Shown here piece after piece: positions 7,693-15,994 of a stretch of DNA of 36,972 nucleotides. The position numbers and the translations under genes were made by a program. This DNA comes from DAOMNN01 sp964404505. GTDB lineage: Bacteria; Pseudomonadota; Gammaproteobacteria; Burkholderiales; Rhodocyclaceae. The stretch covers positions 1-36,972 of the forward strand of contig CAYOKH010000013.1 of assembly GCA_964404505.1 (NCBI GenBank), given 5' to 3'. The notes below the pieces were generated by a model. The model did no database searches, was not told the DNA's origin, and saw only the letters and a list, made by a program, of their open reading frames with translations. How positions within the stretch are numbered: position 1 is the first letter of the stretch; each line of letters begins with the position of its first letter.

Positions 7693-8820
7693 ATGACGCA
7701 ACCCCAATCCGTCGGCGTGGTCAAGCCCCAGGTGGCACGCTTTACCGAACCCCTGTCGCTGCGAAGCGGCGGCATTCTGCCGGGCTTCGAACTCGCCTTC
7801 GAAACCTATGGCGAACTCAACGCAGCGCGAAACAATGCCGTGCTCGTGTGTCATGCCCTGTCAGGTTCGCACCATGTCGCCGGCGTGTATGCCGACGACC
7901 CGGCCAGCGTCGGCTGGTGGGACAATCTCGTAGGCCCCGGAAAACCGCTCGACACGCGCAGGTTCTTCGTCATCGGCGTAAACAACCTCGGTGGCTGCTT
8001 CGGCTCCACCGGTCCGCGCTCCATCAACCCCGCAACCGGCCGACACTGGGGTGCGGATTTCCCCTTCGTCACGGTCGAGGACTGGGTCGCCGCACAGGCC
8101 AGGCTGGCCGACCATCTCGGCATCGAGCGCTTTGCCGCGGTGATGGGTGGCAGCCTCGGGGCCATGCAGGCGATCTCATGGACGCTTCAGTATCCGGACC
8201 GCGTCGCTCACGCCCTCGCAATAGCATCCGCCCCGAAGTTGACGGCGCAGAACATCGCCTTCAACGAAGTGGCAAGGCAGGCGATCCTTACCGATCCGGA
8301 GTTCCACGGCGGGCACTTCTACGAATACGGAGTCGTGCCCGCGCGCGGCCTGAAGCTCGCGCGCATGCTGGGGCACATCACCTATCTGTCGGACGATTCG
8401 ATGGCCGAGAAATTCGGCCGCAGCTTCCGGCATGGCAAGGCCGTTTACAGCTACGACGTCGAATTCGAGATCGAATCCTACCTGCGCTACCAGGGCGACA
8501 AGTTCGCCAGCCATTTCGATGCAAACACGTACCTGCTCACGACCAAGGCGCTGGATTATTTCGACCCGGCCTTCGAGCACGGCGGCAACCTCGCCGCCGC
8601 GCTGGCGCGCTCTACTGCCGATTTTCTGGTCGTGTCCTTTACCACCGACTGGCGTTTCGCTCCCGCGCGCAGCCGCGAGATCGTCTATGCCCTTCTGCAC
8701 AATCGGCGCAACGTCTCGTACGCCGAGATCGACTGCGCGGCCGGCCACGACTCCTTCCTGCTCGACGAACCGCATTATCACGCGGTGCTGCGCGGCTACT
8801 GCGAAAGAATCAAATTATGA
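7693..8820 (+). CDS. metX: Homoserine O-acyltransferase MetX
   Basis: A 375-residue alpha/beta-hydrolase enzyme that acylates homoserine in the first committed step of methionine synthesis. The catalytic triad is visible: S154 in MGGSLGAMQ, D319 in FTTDW and H352 in AGHDSF. The HALSGSHHVAG segment near 54-64 shapes the oxyanion side. Many proteobacterial MetX proteins use succinyl-CoA rather than acetyl-CoA, and I cannot settle the donor from inspection. It is translationally coupled to metW by an ATGA overlap and controlled by the SAM-II leader upstream. Confidence 0.96.
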   Translation: MTQPQSVGVVKPQVARFTEPLSLRSGGILPGFELAFETYGELNAARNNAVLVCHALSGSHHVAGVYADDPASVGWWDNLVGPGKPLDTRRFFVIGVNNLGGCFGSTGPRSINPATGRHWGADFPFVTVEDWVAAQARLADHLGIERFAAVMGGSLGAMQAISWTLQYPDRVAHALAIASAPKLTAQNIAFNEVARQAILTDPEFHGGHFYEYGVVPARGLKLARMLGHITYLSDDSMAEKFGRSFRHGKAVYSYDVEFEIESYLRYQGDKFASHFDANTYLLTTKALDYFDPAFEHGGNLAAALARSTADFLVVSFTTDWRFAPARSREIVYALLHNRRNVSYAEIDCAAGHDSFLLDEPHYHAVLRGYCERIKL

Positions 8821-9410
8821 TCACGAGCTATCGCTACGATTATGACGTCATCACGAACTGGATCAGCCAGGGTGAAAAGGTGCTGGACCTGGGTTGCGGG
8901 GACGGGTGTCTGCTCAAGCATCTGATGGAGGTTAGACAGGTTCAGGGGTACGGGGTGGAAAACGACCCGGACAATCTGGTGGCGTCGCTGGCCAGCGGCA
9001 TCAACGTAATCCAGATGGACCTTGAAAAAGGCCTCGCCGGGTTCGAGGACGGTTTCTTCGACCACGTGATCATGAGCCTGTCGCTTCAGGCCATCCACAA
9101 CACCCAGGGCATTCTCGCGGAGATGCTGCGTGTCGGGCGCGAAGCAGTGGTGAGTTTTCCGAACTTCGGATACTGGCGGCACCGCCAGAGCATCCTGAAC
9201 GGCCGCATGCCGGTGTCGGAGAGTCTGCCGCACCAGTGGTTCAATACGCCGAACGTGCGCTTCTTCACGATCGCGGACTTCGACGCATTGTGCGAAATCA
9301 ATGGAATCGCGGTCCGCGAACGCCTCGCCTTCGACGAAGGCAAACTCGTGCTCGACGAACCGAACTTTCTTGCGAGCGTGGCGGTTTACCGTCTGGGCCG
9401 CCACACTTGA
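8817..9410 (+). CDS. metW: Methionine biosynthesis protein MetW
   Basis: A 197-residue protein with a class I SAM-methyltransferase-like fold. The motif VLDLGCGDGCLLKHL near residues 21-35 is the SAM-binding glycine loop, followed by GYGVENDPDNL. MetW is the standard partner of MetX in Proteobacteria and is thought to be needed for, or to stimulate, the acyltransferase step. Its start overlaps the metX stop (ATGA at 8817-8820). It therefore falls under the same riboswitch. Its stop codon lies inside a 19-bp perfect hairpin shared with the convergent gene. Confidence 0.95.
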   Translation: MITSYRYDYDVITNWISQGEKVLDLGCGDGCLLKHLMEVRQVQGYGVENDPDNLVASLASGINVIQMDLEKGLAGFEDGFFDHVIMSLSLQAIHNTQGILAEMLRVGREAVVSFPNFGYWRHRQSILNGRMPVSESLPHQWFNTPNVRFFTIADFDALCEINGIAVRERLAFDEGKLVLDEPNFLASVAVYRLGRHT

Positions 9411-9450
9411 TTCGTGCCGGTCCGGGGCGTGCCGGACCGGCACGAATCAA
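9407..9450. repeat. 19-bp perfect inverted repeat spanning two convergent stop codons
   Basis: TTGATTCGTGCCGGTCCGG (9407-9425) and its exact inverse (9432-9450) are separated by the 6-nt loop GGCGTG. The metW stop (9408-9410) and the stop of the opposing gene (9447-9449) are mirror images at the two ends. In either transcript this would form a very stable hairpin. There is no strong T-run, so it is best described as a bidirectional 3'-end hairpin that may terminate or protect both messages. Confidence 0.7.
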
Positions 9451-9764
9451 CCGACCACGAAGTTGGCGACATCCACCTTTATCGCCGGCCGTTGCAGGGC
9501 CCCTGCCACGGCCGTCGCAAAGCCCTTCGCCCACTCGCCGCCTTCCTTGAAGCGTTCCTCGCTGCCGTACTTGGCCACATTCAGGATCATGTCGAGGACC
9601 AGAATCTTGCCCATCGGATTGGACGGCGAGCATTCCATCTCCTCGAATTCGCGGGCAAGCCAGGCACGCGCCCGATCCCTGCCCATCCCCTGCATATCGC
9701 TGTCGTGCAGCATGATCTCGTATTCCCTGTCGGGGCCGAACGATACGGTAACGGCATGACTCAC
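9447..9764 (-). CDS. Conserved-looking hypothetical protein, 105 aa
   Basis: I do not recognise the family. The protein is 105 residues, acidic and soluble, with no signal peptide or membrane helix. It opens with a beta-like VTVSFGPDREYEIMLHD. The middle, GRDRARAWLAREFEEMECSP, looks helical, and the end is AIKVDVANFVVG. The start is GTG 9764, because AAGGAG lies 6 nt upstream (9771-9776); the upstream in-frame extension to 9887 overlaps no motif and is rejected. It converges on metW and shares its terminator-like hairpin. Confidence 0.75.
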   Translation of the reverse strand: MSHAVTVSFGPDREYEIMLHDSDMQGMGRDRARAWLAREFEEMECSPSNPMGKILVLDMILNVAKYGSEERFKEGGEWAKGFATAVAGALQRPAIKVDVANFVVG

Positions 9765-9895
9765 GTTGCTCTCCTTGGTCTCGATCTGATCTTGCGAACC
9801 CGCATTGTCGACTGCCCGGATCAGGCAATCAAGCCCATACGCGACCGTATCGTTGCACGGGTCGCATGTATGGGGGCAGAATCGCACTTTCGAGC

Positions 9896-10141
9896 GTGAA
9901 TGAGCTTGCGGTACTGTTCCTCGATCTTGACCGATTCAAGAAACTCAACGATTCCCTCGGCCACCAGGTGGGAGATGATCTCTTGATCCAGGTCGGCCAC
10001 CGGTCGCAGGCCGCTGTGCGCGCGTCGGACACCGTGGCACGCCTCGGCTGCGACGAGTTGCAGGGCTACCATCCGGGCCACCCCATGCAGGCTGCCGAGG
10101 CAGAAGTGTTTCTGCGCAAGCACATGGGTCCGGACGCATAA
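9896..10141 (+). pseudogene. Remnant of a GGDEF-EAL cyclic-di-GMP protein
   Basis: The reading starts inside a diguanylate cyclase domain: AVLFLDLDRFKKLNDSLGHQVGDDLLIQV and then VRASDTVARLG, where RLGGDEF is expected. Instead it reads LGCDELQGYHPGHPMQAAEAEVFLRKH, which is the C-terminal end of an EAL phosphodiesterase domain. The GGDEF active site and almost all of the EAL domain are missing, in frame, and the N-terminus is missing too. The junction lies at a motif shared by both domains (LG-x-DE), which suggests deletion by short-homology recombination. It is too short to be catalytic and ends just before the AmpG-like gene. Confidence 0.8.
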
Positions 10142-10143
10142 CG

Positions 10144-11439
10144 GTGTCGTTTTCGCGTCGCCCTGCATGGGTCGAAGCCCTGCTCAACCGCAGGATGTTG
10201 ATCTGCGTCTTCACGGGATTCGCATCCGGGCTGCCGCTCTACCTGCTGCTCAACCTGCTGCCCGCCTGGCTCAGAACCGAGGGACTGAGCCTGCGAGCGA
10301 TCGGGGCGTTCGCGCTGATCCAGTTCCCCTACACCTGGAAATTCCTGTGGGCGCCCCTGCTCGACCGCTACGGCATTCTGCCATGGCTGGGGCGACGCCG
10401 AAGCTGGATGATGGTATCCCAGGTCGGGCTGATCGCATCGATCGCCTGGCTGGGTCAGCTGTCGCCGGTCGATCATCTCGCGCTGGTCGTGACCCTGACC
10501 GCTGCGCTCGCCTTCCTGTCCGCGACACAGGACATCGCCATCGACGCGTTCCGGCGCGAGATCCTTTCGGACGCCGAACTGGGCTTGGGCAACGCCATTC
10601 ATGTCAACGCCTATCGCATCGCCGGACTTGTCCCGGGATCGATCTCGTTGATCCTCGCCGACATCCTGCCCTGGGACATGGTCTTCATCATCACGGCCCT
10701 GTTCATGCTGCCTGGATTGGCGATGACGCTGATGGTGCGCGAACCTGCGGCTGCGGCCGGAGCGCCACGCACGCTGCGCGATGCGGTGATCGAGCCCTTC
10801 CGCGAGTTTTTCAGCCGCCATGGCGTGCAGTCCGCACTGCTCGTGCTGTGCTTTCTTTTCCTTTACAAGCTCGGCGACTCGCTGTGCACCGCGCTCGCGA
10901 CTCCCTTCTACCTCGACATGGGCTACAGCAAGACCGACATCGGTATCGTCGCGAAGAACGCCGGCCTGTGGCCGATGGTGATCGGCGGCATTCTCGGCGG
11001 CCTGTGGATGGTGAGGATCGGCATCAACCGCGCGCTGTGGCTTTTCGGCGTGGTGCAGCTGGTCACTATTCTCGGATTCGTCTGGCTCGCATGGCTTGGG
11101 CCTGCCCCCTCGGACCCGGTACGACTGCTGATTCTTGCCACCGTCATCACCGGCGAGGCGCTCGGCGCCGGGCTGGGCACGACCGCCTTCGTTGCGTTCA
11201 TGGCGCGCTCGACCAACCCGGCCTATACGGCTACCCAGTTCGCACTGTTTACCAGTCTCATGGCGATGCCACGCACCTTCATCAATGCATCGGCCGGCTG
11301 GCTGGTCGAGCGCATGGGCTGGTTCGATTTCTTCTGGATCTGCTTCGTCCTGGCAATCCCCGGAATGCTGCTTCTTCTCAAGGTCGCACCATGGAACGGC
11401 GAAGCCAGGGCGATCGCGTCGATGCCTGGGCGTGCCTGA
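10144..11439 (+). CDS. ampG: AmpG-like MFS transporter
   Basis: A 431-residue major-facilitator permease of the AmpG branch, which imports anhydromuropeptides from the periplasm for cell-wall recycling. Typical features are the start VFTGFASGLPLYLLLNLLPAWLR and QFPYTWKFLWAPLLDRYG with the WLGRRRSWM loop in the first domain. SATQDIAIDAFRRE in helix 4/5 is also characteristic. About 12 hydrophobic segments can be counted. The start is GTG 10144, 2 nt after the end of the pseudogene. No ampD, ampR or beta-lactamase lies nearby. The exact substrate is inferred from family. Confidence 0.85.
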   Translation: MSFSRRPAWVEALLNRRMLICVFTGFASGLPLYLLLNLLPAWLRTEGLSLRAIGAFALIQFPYTWKFLWAPLLDRYGILPWLGRRRSWMMVSQVGLIASIAWLGQLSPVDHLALVVTLTAALAFLSATQDIAIDAFRREILSDAELGLGNAIHVNAYRIAGLVPGSISLILADILPWDMVFIITALFMLPGLAMTLMVREPAAAAGAPRTLRDAVIEPFREFFSRHGVQSALLVLCFLFLYKLGDSLCTALATPFYLDMGYSKTDIGIVAKNAGLWPMVIGGILGGLWMVRIGINRALWLFGVVQLVTILGFVWLAWLGPAPSDPVRLLILATVITGEALGAGLGTTAFVAFMARSTNPAYTATQFALFTSLMAMPRTFINASAGWLVERMGWFDFFWICFVLAIPGMLLLLKVAPWNGEARAIASMPGRA

Positions 11440-11476
11440 TCCGAGTGAGATCCCGCTTCCGCAAACCGGTCCAGCC

Positions 11477-12211
11477 ATGACGAACGCCCGCCGCCACTCT
11501 GCCGCCCTGATCGAAGCCGCCCTCCAGCTTTCCAGGACGGTCGGGAAACTCCGCTTCTCGCCCCCCGTCAGTCATGTCTACAATCCCCTCGAGTACGCAT
11601 GGCCCGTGCACAGGGGCTACCTCGAGCGCTATGGTGGCGGAAGGCGGCGAATCATCTTCGTGGGAATGAATCCCGGACCGTTCGGCATGGTCCAGACAGG
11701 TGTCCCTTTCGGCGAGATCGCAGCGATCCGCGACTGGCTGCAGCTGAGCGGACCGGTCGGCAGTCCCTCGGATGAAAATCCTGCGCGACCGGTCGAGGGT
11801 TTCGACTGCATCCGTTCGGAAGTCTCCGGGCGACGCCTGTGGGGCTTGTTCCGCGAACGCTTCGCCACACCCGACGCGTTCTTCAGCCAGCACTTCGTCG
11901 CGAACTACTGCCCTTTGGCATTCTTCGATGGCCGGCGCAACCTTACGCCGGACAAGCTACCGGCGGCCGAAGCACAACCCCTGCTCGAAGCCTGCGATGC
12001 GCATCTGCGCGAAGTGGCGGAAATCCTCGAACCGGACTGGGTGATCGGTGTCGGCGCCTGGGCCGAGAGACGCGCTGCTACCGCGTTGAGCGCGTTCCCC
12101 GTGCGGATCGGACGCATACTCCACCCAAGTCCGGCAAGCCCGGCGGCGAATCGCGGGTGGTCCGAGGCGGCATGCCGTCAACTGCTGGCTCTCGGAGTGT
12201 GGACGGACTGA
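11477..12211 (+). CDS. SMUG1-like uracil-DNA glycosylase
   Basis: A 244-residue member of uracil-DNA glycosylase family 3. Motif 1, GMNPGPFGMVQTGVPFGE (residues 63-80), contains the catalytic N65 and matches the vertebrate and Geobacter SMUG1 motif closely. Motif 2, HPSPASPAAN near residue 216, provides the conserved histidine. The enzyme would remove uracil and some oxidised pyrimidines from DNA. It starts 37 nt after the AmpG-like gene on the same strand and may be co-transcribed with it, though the functions are unrelated. Confidence 0.92.
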   Translation: MTNARRHSAALIEAALQLSRTVGKLRFSPPVSHVYNPLEYAWPVHRGYLERYGGGRRRIIFVGMNPGPFGMVQTGVPFGEIAAIRDWLQLSGPVGSPSDENPARPVEGFDCIRSEVSGRRLWGLFRERFATPDAFFSQHFVANYCPLAFFDGRRNLTPDKLPAAEAQPLLEACDAHLREVAEILEPDWVIGVGAWAERRAATALSAFPVRIGRILHPSPASPAANRGWSEAACRQLLALGVWTD

Positions 12212-12338
12212 CCCGGAGCAGCCATTCGTCGATCGAATTGCGTTGGCGTGGCGCGAGTACTCCCTTTCACCCCCGCATCACAGGTTCTGCACGGTTCAGG
12301 CCCTTCACCGGAAACATTTCCCGAATCTCCATGCTGTG

Positions 12339-12344
12339 TATAAT
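12339..12344 (+). promoter_or_regulatory. Likely -10 element for carbonic anhydrase gene
   Basis: A perfect TATAAT (12339-12344) lies in the 201-bp gap before the carbonic anhydrase gene, within an AT-rich run. The -35 at 17-bp spacing (ATTTCC) is weak. It would give a leader of about 60 nt. The rest of the gap shows no other feature that I can support. Confidence 0.5.
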
Positions 12345-12412
12345 TCATAATTATGTTCGCTTGAATCGTGACCCGGTGAGGACACGTCGATATCAATTCG
12401 TCGAGGAAACCC

Positions 12413-13066
12413 GTGAAGAAGGAAATCGATGAGCTTTTCGAGAACAACCGCATCTGGGCGGATCAGAAGCGCGCCGAGGATCCGGAGTACTTCAGCCGCC
12501 TTGTGGGACAGCAATCGCCCGAGTATCTGTGGATAGGCTGCTCGGACAGCCGCGTGCCGGCAAACCAGATCGTGGGTCTGGAACCGGGCGAGATCTTCGT
12601 CCATCGCAATGTCGCCAACCAGGTCGTCCATACGGATCTGAACGCGCTCTCGGTAATCCAGTACGCAACCGATGCACTGCGCGTCAGGCACATTCTGGTA
12701 GTCGGACACTACGGGTGTGGCGGCGTCGCTGCGGCCCTGGGGAACAGCAGGCTGGGGCTGATCGACAACTGGTTGCGTCATGTCCAGGACATTCGCGACC
12801 GCCACATCAATCTGCTCGAAGCGATCGATGATGCGTCGCTACGTCACGACCGGCTGTGCGAGCTCAACGTCATGCAGCAGGTGCTCAACGTATGTCAGAG
12901 CTCTGTCCTGCGTGAAGCGTGGGAACGAGGCCAGAGCGTTGCCGTTCACGGCTGGTGCTATGCATTGTCGGACGGAATGATCCGGGACCTGGGCGTCAGC
13001 GCGGGCTGCCGGGAAGAGGCTCTGGACCTGTTCAACGATGCCTGCGACCGCTTGCGTCGCGGCTGA
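12413..13066 (+). CDS. can: Beta-class carbonic anhydrase
   Basis: A 217-residue cytoplasmic zinc enzyme interconverting CO2 and bicarbonate. Zinc ligands and the catalytic dyad are intact: C43, D45 and R47 in IGCSDSRVP, with H99 and C102 in GHYGCGG. The sequence is of the E. coli Can type (long form, with RNVANQVVHTDLN). The start is GTG 12413, preceded by GAGGA at suitable distance. It probably has its own promoter upstream and supplies bicarbonate for carboxylations. Confidence 0.96.
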   Translation: MKKEIDELFENNRIWADQKRAEDPEYFSRLVGQQSPEYLWIGCSDSRVPANQIVGLEPGEIFVHRNVANQVVHTDLNALSVIQYATDALRVRHILVVGHYGCGGVAAALGNSRLGLIDNWLRHVQDIRDRHINLLEAIDDASLRHDRLCELNVMQQVLNVCQSSVLREAWERGQSVAVHGWCYALSDGMIRDLGVSAGCREEALDLFNDACDRLRRG

Positions 13067-13095
13067 GATCCCTTCGCTCCGGAGCGAGTATCCGC

Positions 13096-13779
13096 ATGGA
13101 AACGACGAATTCACGCATACCGGTCAGGGTTGATCAGCTGTTCGTCGGAGACGTGCGACCGCTCGCCCCGGAGGGGCAGCTGACGGGAATCTACAAGACC
13201 CCGGTGGGCGTTCCGACGGCGCTCGCGGCGACAGGGCTGGCAGGCGACCGGCAGGGCGATCCCAGGCATCACGGCGGCACCGAGAAGGCCCTGCATCACT
13301 ACCCGGCGGAACACTACGATGCGCTTGCAGCGCGCTGGCCCGAACTCGCGCCCAGGCTCGGTGCCGGGGTTCTCGGCGAAAATCTCAGCACCCGTGGAAT
13401 GACCGAGACCGACGTGTGCATAGGCGATGTATACGCACTGGGGTCATGCCAAATTCAGGTCAGCCAGCCACGCCAGCCGTGCTGGAAGATCAATCACAGA
13501 CTCGAGACCCCCGGCGCTTCGATGTTCGTCGCTGAAACCGGAATCACCGGCTGGTACTACCGGGTGGTCCAGACCGGCCAAGTGGCGCCGGGCGACATGC
13601 TGGAACTGCTCGAGCGACCCTCGCGCTGGCTCACACTCGCGCTGTACTGGACCACCGTTCTCGCGCACCGACCGGATCCCGCGCTGCTGCGCAAGATCGC
13701 GGCGGCATCCGGGCTCGCGACGGACAAGGCAGCGCGCCTTCGCGATCGTGCCGCATGGCTGGAACAGAACACCTGCTGA
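13096..13779 (+). CDS. MOSC domain protein (YiiM-like)
   Basis: A 227-residue protein with an N-terminal MOSC beta-barrel and a C-terminal 3-alpha domain (RWLTLALYWTTVLAHRPDP near residues 177-195). The conserved cysteine C129 in SQPRQPCWKINHR is the presumed molybdenum-cofactor ligand, as in E. coli YiiM. YiiM reduces N-hydroxylated bases and confers 6-hydroxylaminopurine resistance; transfer of that role here is inference. It follows the carbonic anhydrase after 29 nt and converges on priA with a 13-bp gap. Confidence 0.9.
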   Translation: METTNSRIPVRVDQLFVGDVRPLAPEGQLTGIYKTPVGVPTALAATGLAGDRQGDPRHHGGTEKALHHYPAEHYDALAARWPELAPRLGAGVLGENLSTRGMTETDVCIGDVYALGSCQIQVSQPRQPCWKINHRLETPGASMFVAETGITGWYYRVVQTGQVAPGDMLELLERPSRWLTLALYWTTVLAHRPDPALLRKIAAASGLATDKAARLRDRAAWLEQNTC

Positions 13780-13792
13780 GCACCCGCACATG

Positions 13793-15994
13793 TCACACAT
13801 CCAGGGGGTCGACGTCAATCTGCCAGCGCAGATCCCGCCCGGCGCGCTGGGCGCGCAGCACCGGCACCCAGTCGCCCAGAAACCCCTGCAGAAGCCGACG
13901 CTCGTCGGATTCGACCAGTAACTGGGCCCGTTCGCGCCGGGCAAGTCGCGTCATGCGCATGGGCACCGGGTCGAACACGCGCACCCCTGCGGGCGCGATC
14001 TCCAGAGCGAGGCGGCGTGCGTGGATCAGGAAACTGCGGCTGTCCTCGAGCGCGGGGGCATCCGCACGCAGCATCGCCTGGAAGCTGTGGGGCGGAAATC
14101 CCGCCCGGCCGCGTTCCTCGAATTCACGCGCTGCAAATCCGTCGAAATCGTGACATGCAAGAAAGCGGTAGAGGGGATGCTGCGGATACTCGGTCTGGAT
14201 CAGCACCTCACCCGCAAGACGACCCCGTCCCGCACGCCCGCCGACCTGCATGAGTTGCTGGAACAGGCGTTCCGGAGCGCGAAAGTCGGCCGCATGCAAG
14301 GAGGCGTCGGCACCAATCACGCCAACCAAAGTCAGCTTCGGAAAATCATGCCCCTTGGCCATCATCTGCGTGCCGACAAGAATGTCGGCTTCACCCGCGG
14401 CAATTTGCGTCAGAAGCGCCTGCCATTGCCTGCGGGTACGGGCCGAATCGCGATCCACCCGCAGGATGCGCGCCTCCGGAAGAAGTTCGGCAAGGCGCGC
14501 CTCGAGCCGCTGCGTTCCGCGCCCGAGCGGTTGGACATCCTGATTGCCGCACACCGGGCAGGCGCGCGGGATGGTCGCATCACATCCGCAGTGATGGCAG
14601 CGCATTCGACCGTCGGCCAGATGCACGACCAGATTCGCCGAACAGTGCGGACAGTGGCTCACCCAGCCGCAGGACGGGCATGCCAGCACGGGAGCGTATC
14701 CGCGCCGGTTCAGAAACACCAGGCTTTGCTCACCACGGTCAAGTCGCGCCTCGATCGCATCAAAGAGCGCGGGGCTCAATCCCTCGTCGAGACGCACGCG
14801 GCGGGTGTCCACGCAGCGAACCGCCGGCAGACGGTCGGACACCGCCCGCGCGTCCAATCGCAGCTCACGGTAGCGGCCACTGCGCACGTGCTGCCAGCTC
14901 TCCAGCGACGGCGTTGCCGACCCGAGAACGATCGGGATCTCCTGCTGCCGCGCGCGCCAGACCGCCACGTCGCGCGCCGAATAGCGCACGCCTTCCTGCT
15001 GCTTGTACGAAGCATCATGTTCTTCGTCCACCAGAATCAGTCCGAGCCGGGGCAGCGGTGCAAAAACGGCCAGCCGGGTTCCCAGAACGATGTCGGCACG
15101 TCCCTCCAGCGCCTGAACGAATCCGCGCGAGCGCGCACCTTCAGCAAGGCCCGAATGCAGGCTGACGACATGTGCGTCGGGAAAGCGGTCGGCTACCCTG
15201 GATTCGAGTTGCGGCGTGAGCGCGATCTCCGGTACCAGCATCAGCACCTGGTGGCCACGATCCAGCGCGGCCTCGGCAAGACGCAGGTACACCTCCGTTT
15301 TTCCACTCCCGGTGACCCCCTGAAGCAGCCAGCAGCTGAACCCTTCACGTTGGGCAGCGACCGCCGCAACGACATGCTCCTGTTCATCCGTGAGTTGCGG
15401 CCGACCCCGCGATGCCTCCACACTCATTTGCGCTTCCGTCGCCGCCAGCCAGCCACGCCGCAACGCGTCGCCGACGGCCTCACCGTCGGGCAACGCCCGC
15501 ACCCGGCTGCGACGCATCACACCGGCGGCCCGCAATTCCCGCAGCAGCGCAAGCGCCCGGCTGGGTCGTCGTCCTTCGCCCAGCGCGGCAAATCCGGCGG
15601 ATGTGACCGTCAGCAGCGGATCTGCACTCTCGCCCGACACCATGTCCGCGCGCCGCAGGCCCGGTGGAAGGGCCAACGCGATTACTTCGCCAAGAGGAGC
15701 GTGATAATAGCCGGCGACGAACGACACCAGCCCGAGCCAGTCCCGCGGCAGCGAGGGCACGTCCCGCTGGATATGACGGACGGACCGGAGGCGGGACCGG
15801 TCAACGTCCGGACTCACCGGGAGCGAGATGATGACACCACACTTTTCTCCCCGCCCGAACGGAACGCGGACACATCGCCCAACGTCGCTCTGTTGAACGT
15901 TTTCCGCTTTGTAATCAAATAACTGCGGGATCGGCACGGGGAGTGCAACGCGAACGATTTGAGCCCCGGATTCGGGTATCTTAGCCGAAGTCAT
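13793..15994 (-). CDS. priA: Primosomal protein N' (replication restart helicase PriA)
   Basis: A 733-residue superfamily 2 helicase that reloads the replisome at stalled forks. The N-terminal 3'-DNA-binding domain covers about residues 1-110. Walker A is 226-233 (GVTGSGKT). The Walker B box is LILVDEEHD near 325. The cysteine-rich zinc module CPSCGWVSHCPHC ... CHHCG ... CPVCG lies near 440-490. TQMMAKGHDFPKLTLVGV marks helicase motif V. Length fits the family. The upstream gap toward hemE carries several DnaA boxes, so expression may respond to DnaA. Confidence 0.96.
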   Translation of the reverse strand: MTSAKIPESGAQIVRVALPVPIPQLFDYKAENVQQSDVGRCVRVPFGRGEKCGVIISLPVSPDVDRSRLRSVRHIQRDVPSLPRDWLGLVSFVAGYYHAPLGEVIALALPPGLRRADMVSGESADPLLTVTSAGFAALGEGRRPSRALALLRELRAAGVMRRSRVRALPDGEAVGDALRRGWLAATEAQMSVEASRGRPQLTDEQEHVVAAVAAQREGFSCWLLQGVTGSGKTEVYLRLAEAALDRGHQVLMLVPEIALTPQLESRVADRFPDAHVVSLHSGLAEGARSRGFVQALEGRADIVLGTRLAVFAPLPRLGLILVDEEHDASYKQQEGVRYSARDVAVWRARQQEIPIVLGSATPSLESWQHVRSGRYRELRLDARAVSDRLPAVRCVDTRRVRLDEGLSPALFDAIEARLDRGEQSLVFLNRRGYAPVLACPSCGWVSHCPHCSANLVVHLADGRMRCHHCGCDATIPRACPVCGNQDVQPLGRGTQRLEARLAELLPEARILRVDRDSARTRRQWQALLTQIAAGEADILVGTQMMAKGHDFPKLTLVGVIGADASLHAADFRAPERLFQQLMQVGGRAGRGRLAGEVLIQTEYPQHPLYRFLACHDFDGFAAREFEERGRAGFPPHSFQAMLRADAPALEDSRSFLIHARRLALEIAPAGVRVFDPVPMRMTRLARRERAQLLVESDERRLLQGFLGDWVPVLRAQRAGRDLRWQIDVDPLDV

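Noticed and set aside
10066..11478. A 470-codon minus-strand open frame opposite the AmpG-like gene
   Set aside because: Charged, low-complexity shadow of a membrane-protein gene; no start signal or homology-like motif.
14021..15922. A 633-codon plus-strand open frame opposite priA
   Set aside because: Fully antisense to PriA, whose motifs are all intact; the translation has no recognisable content.
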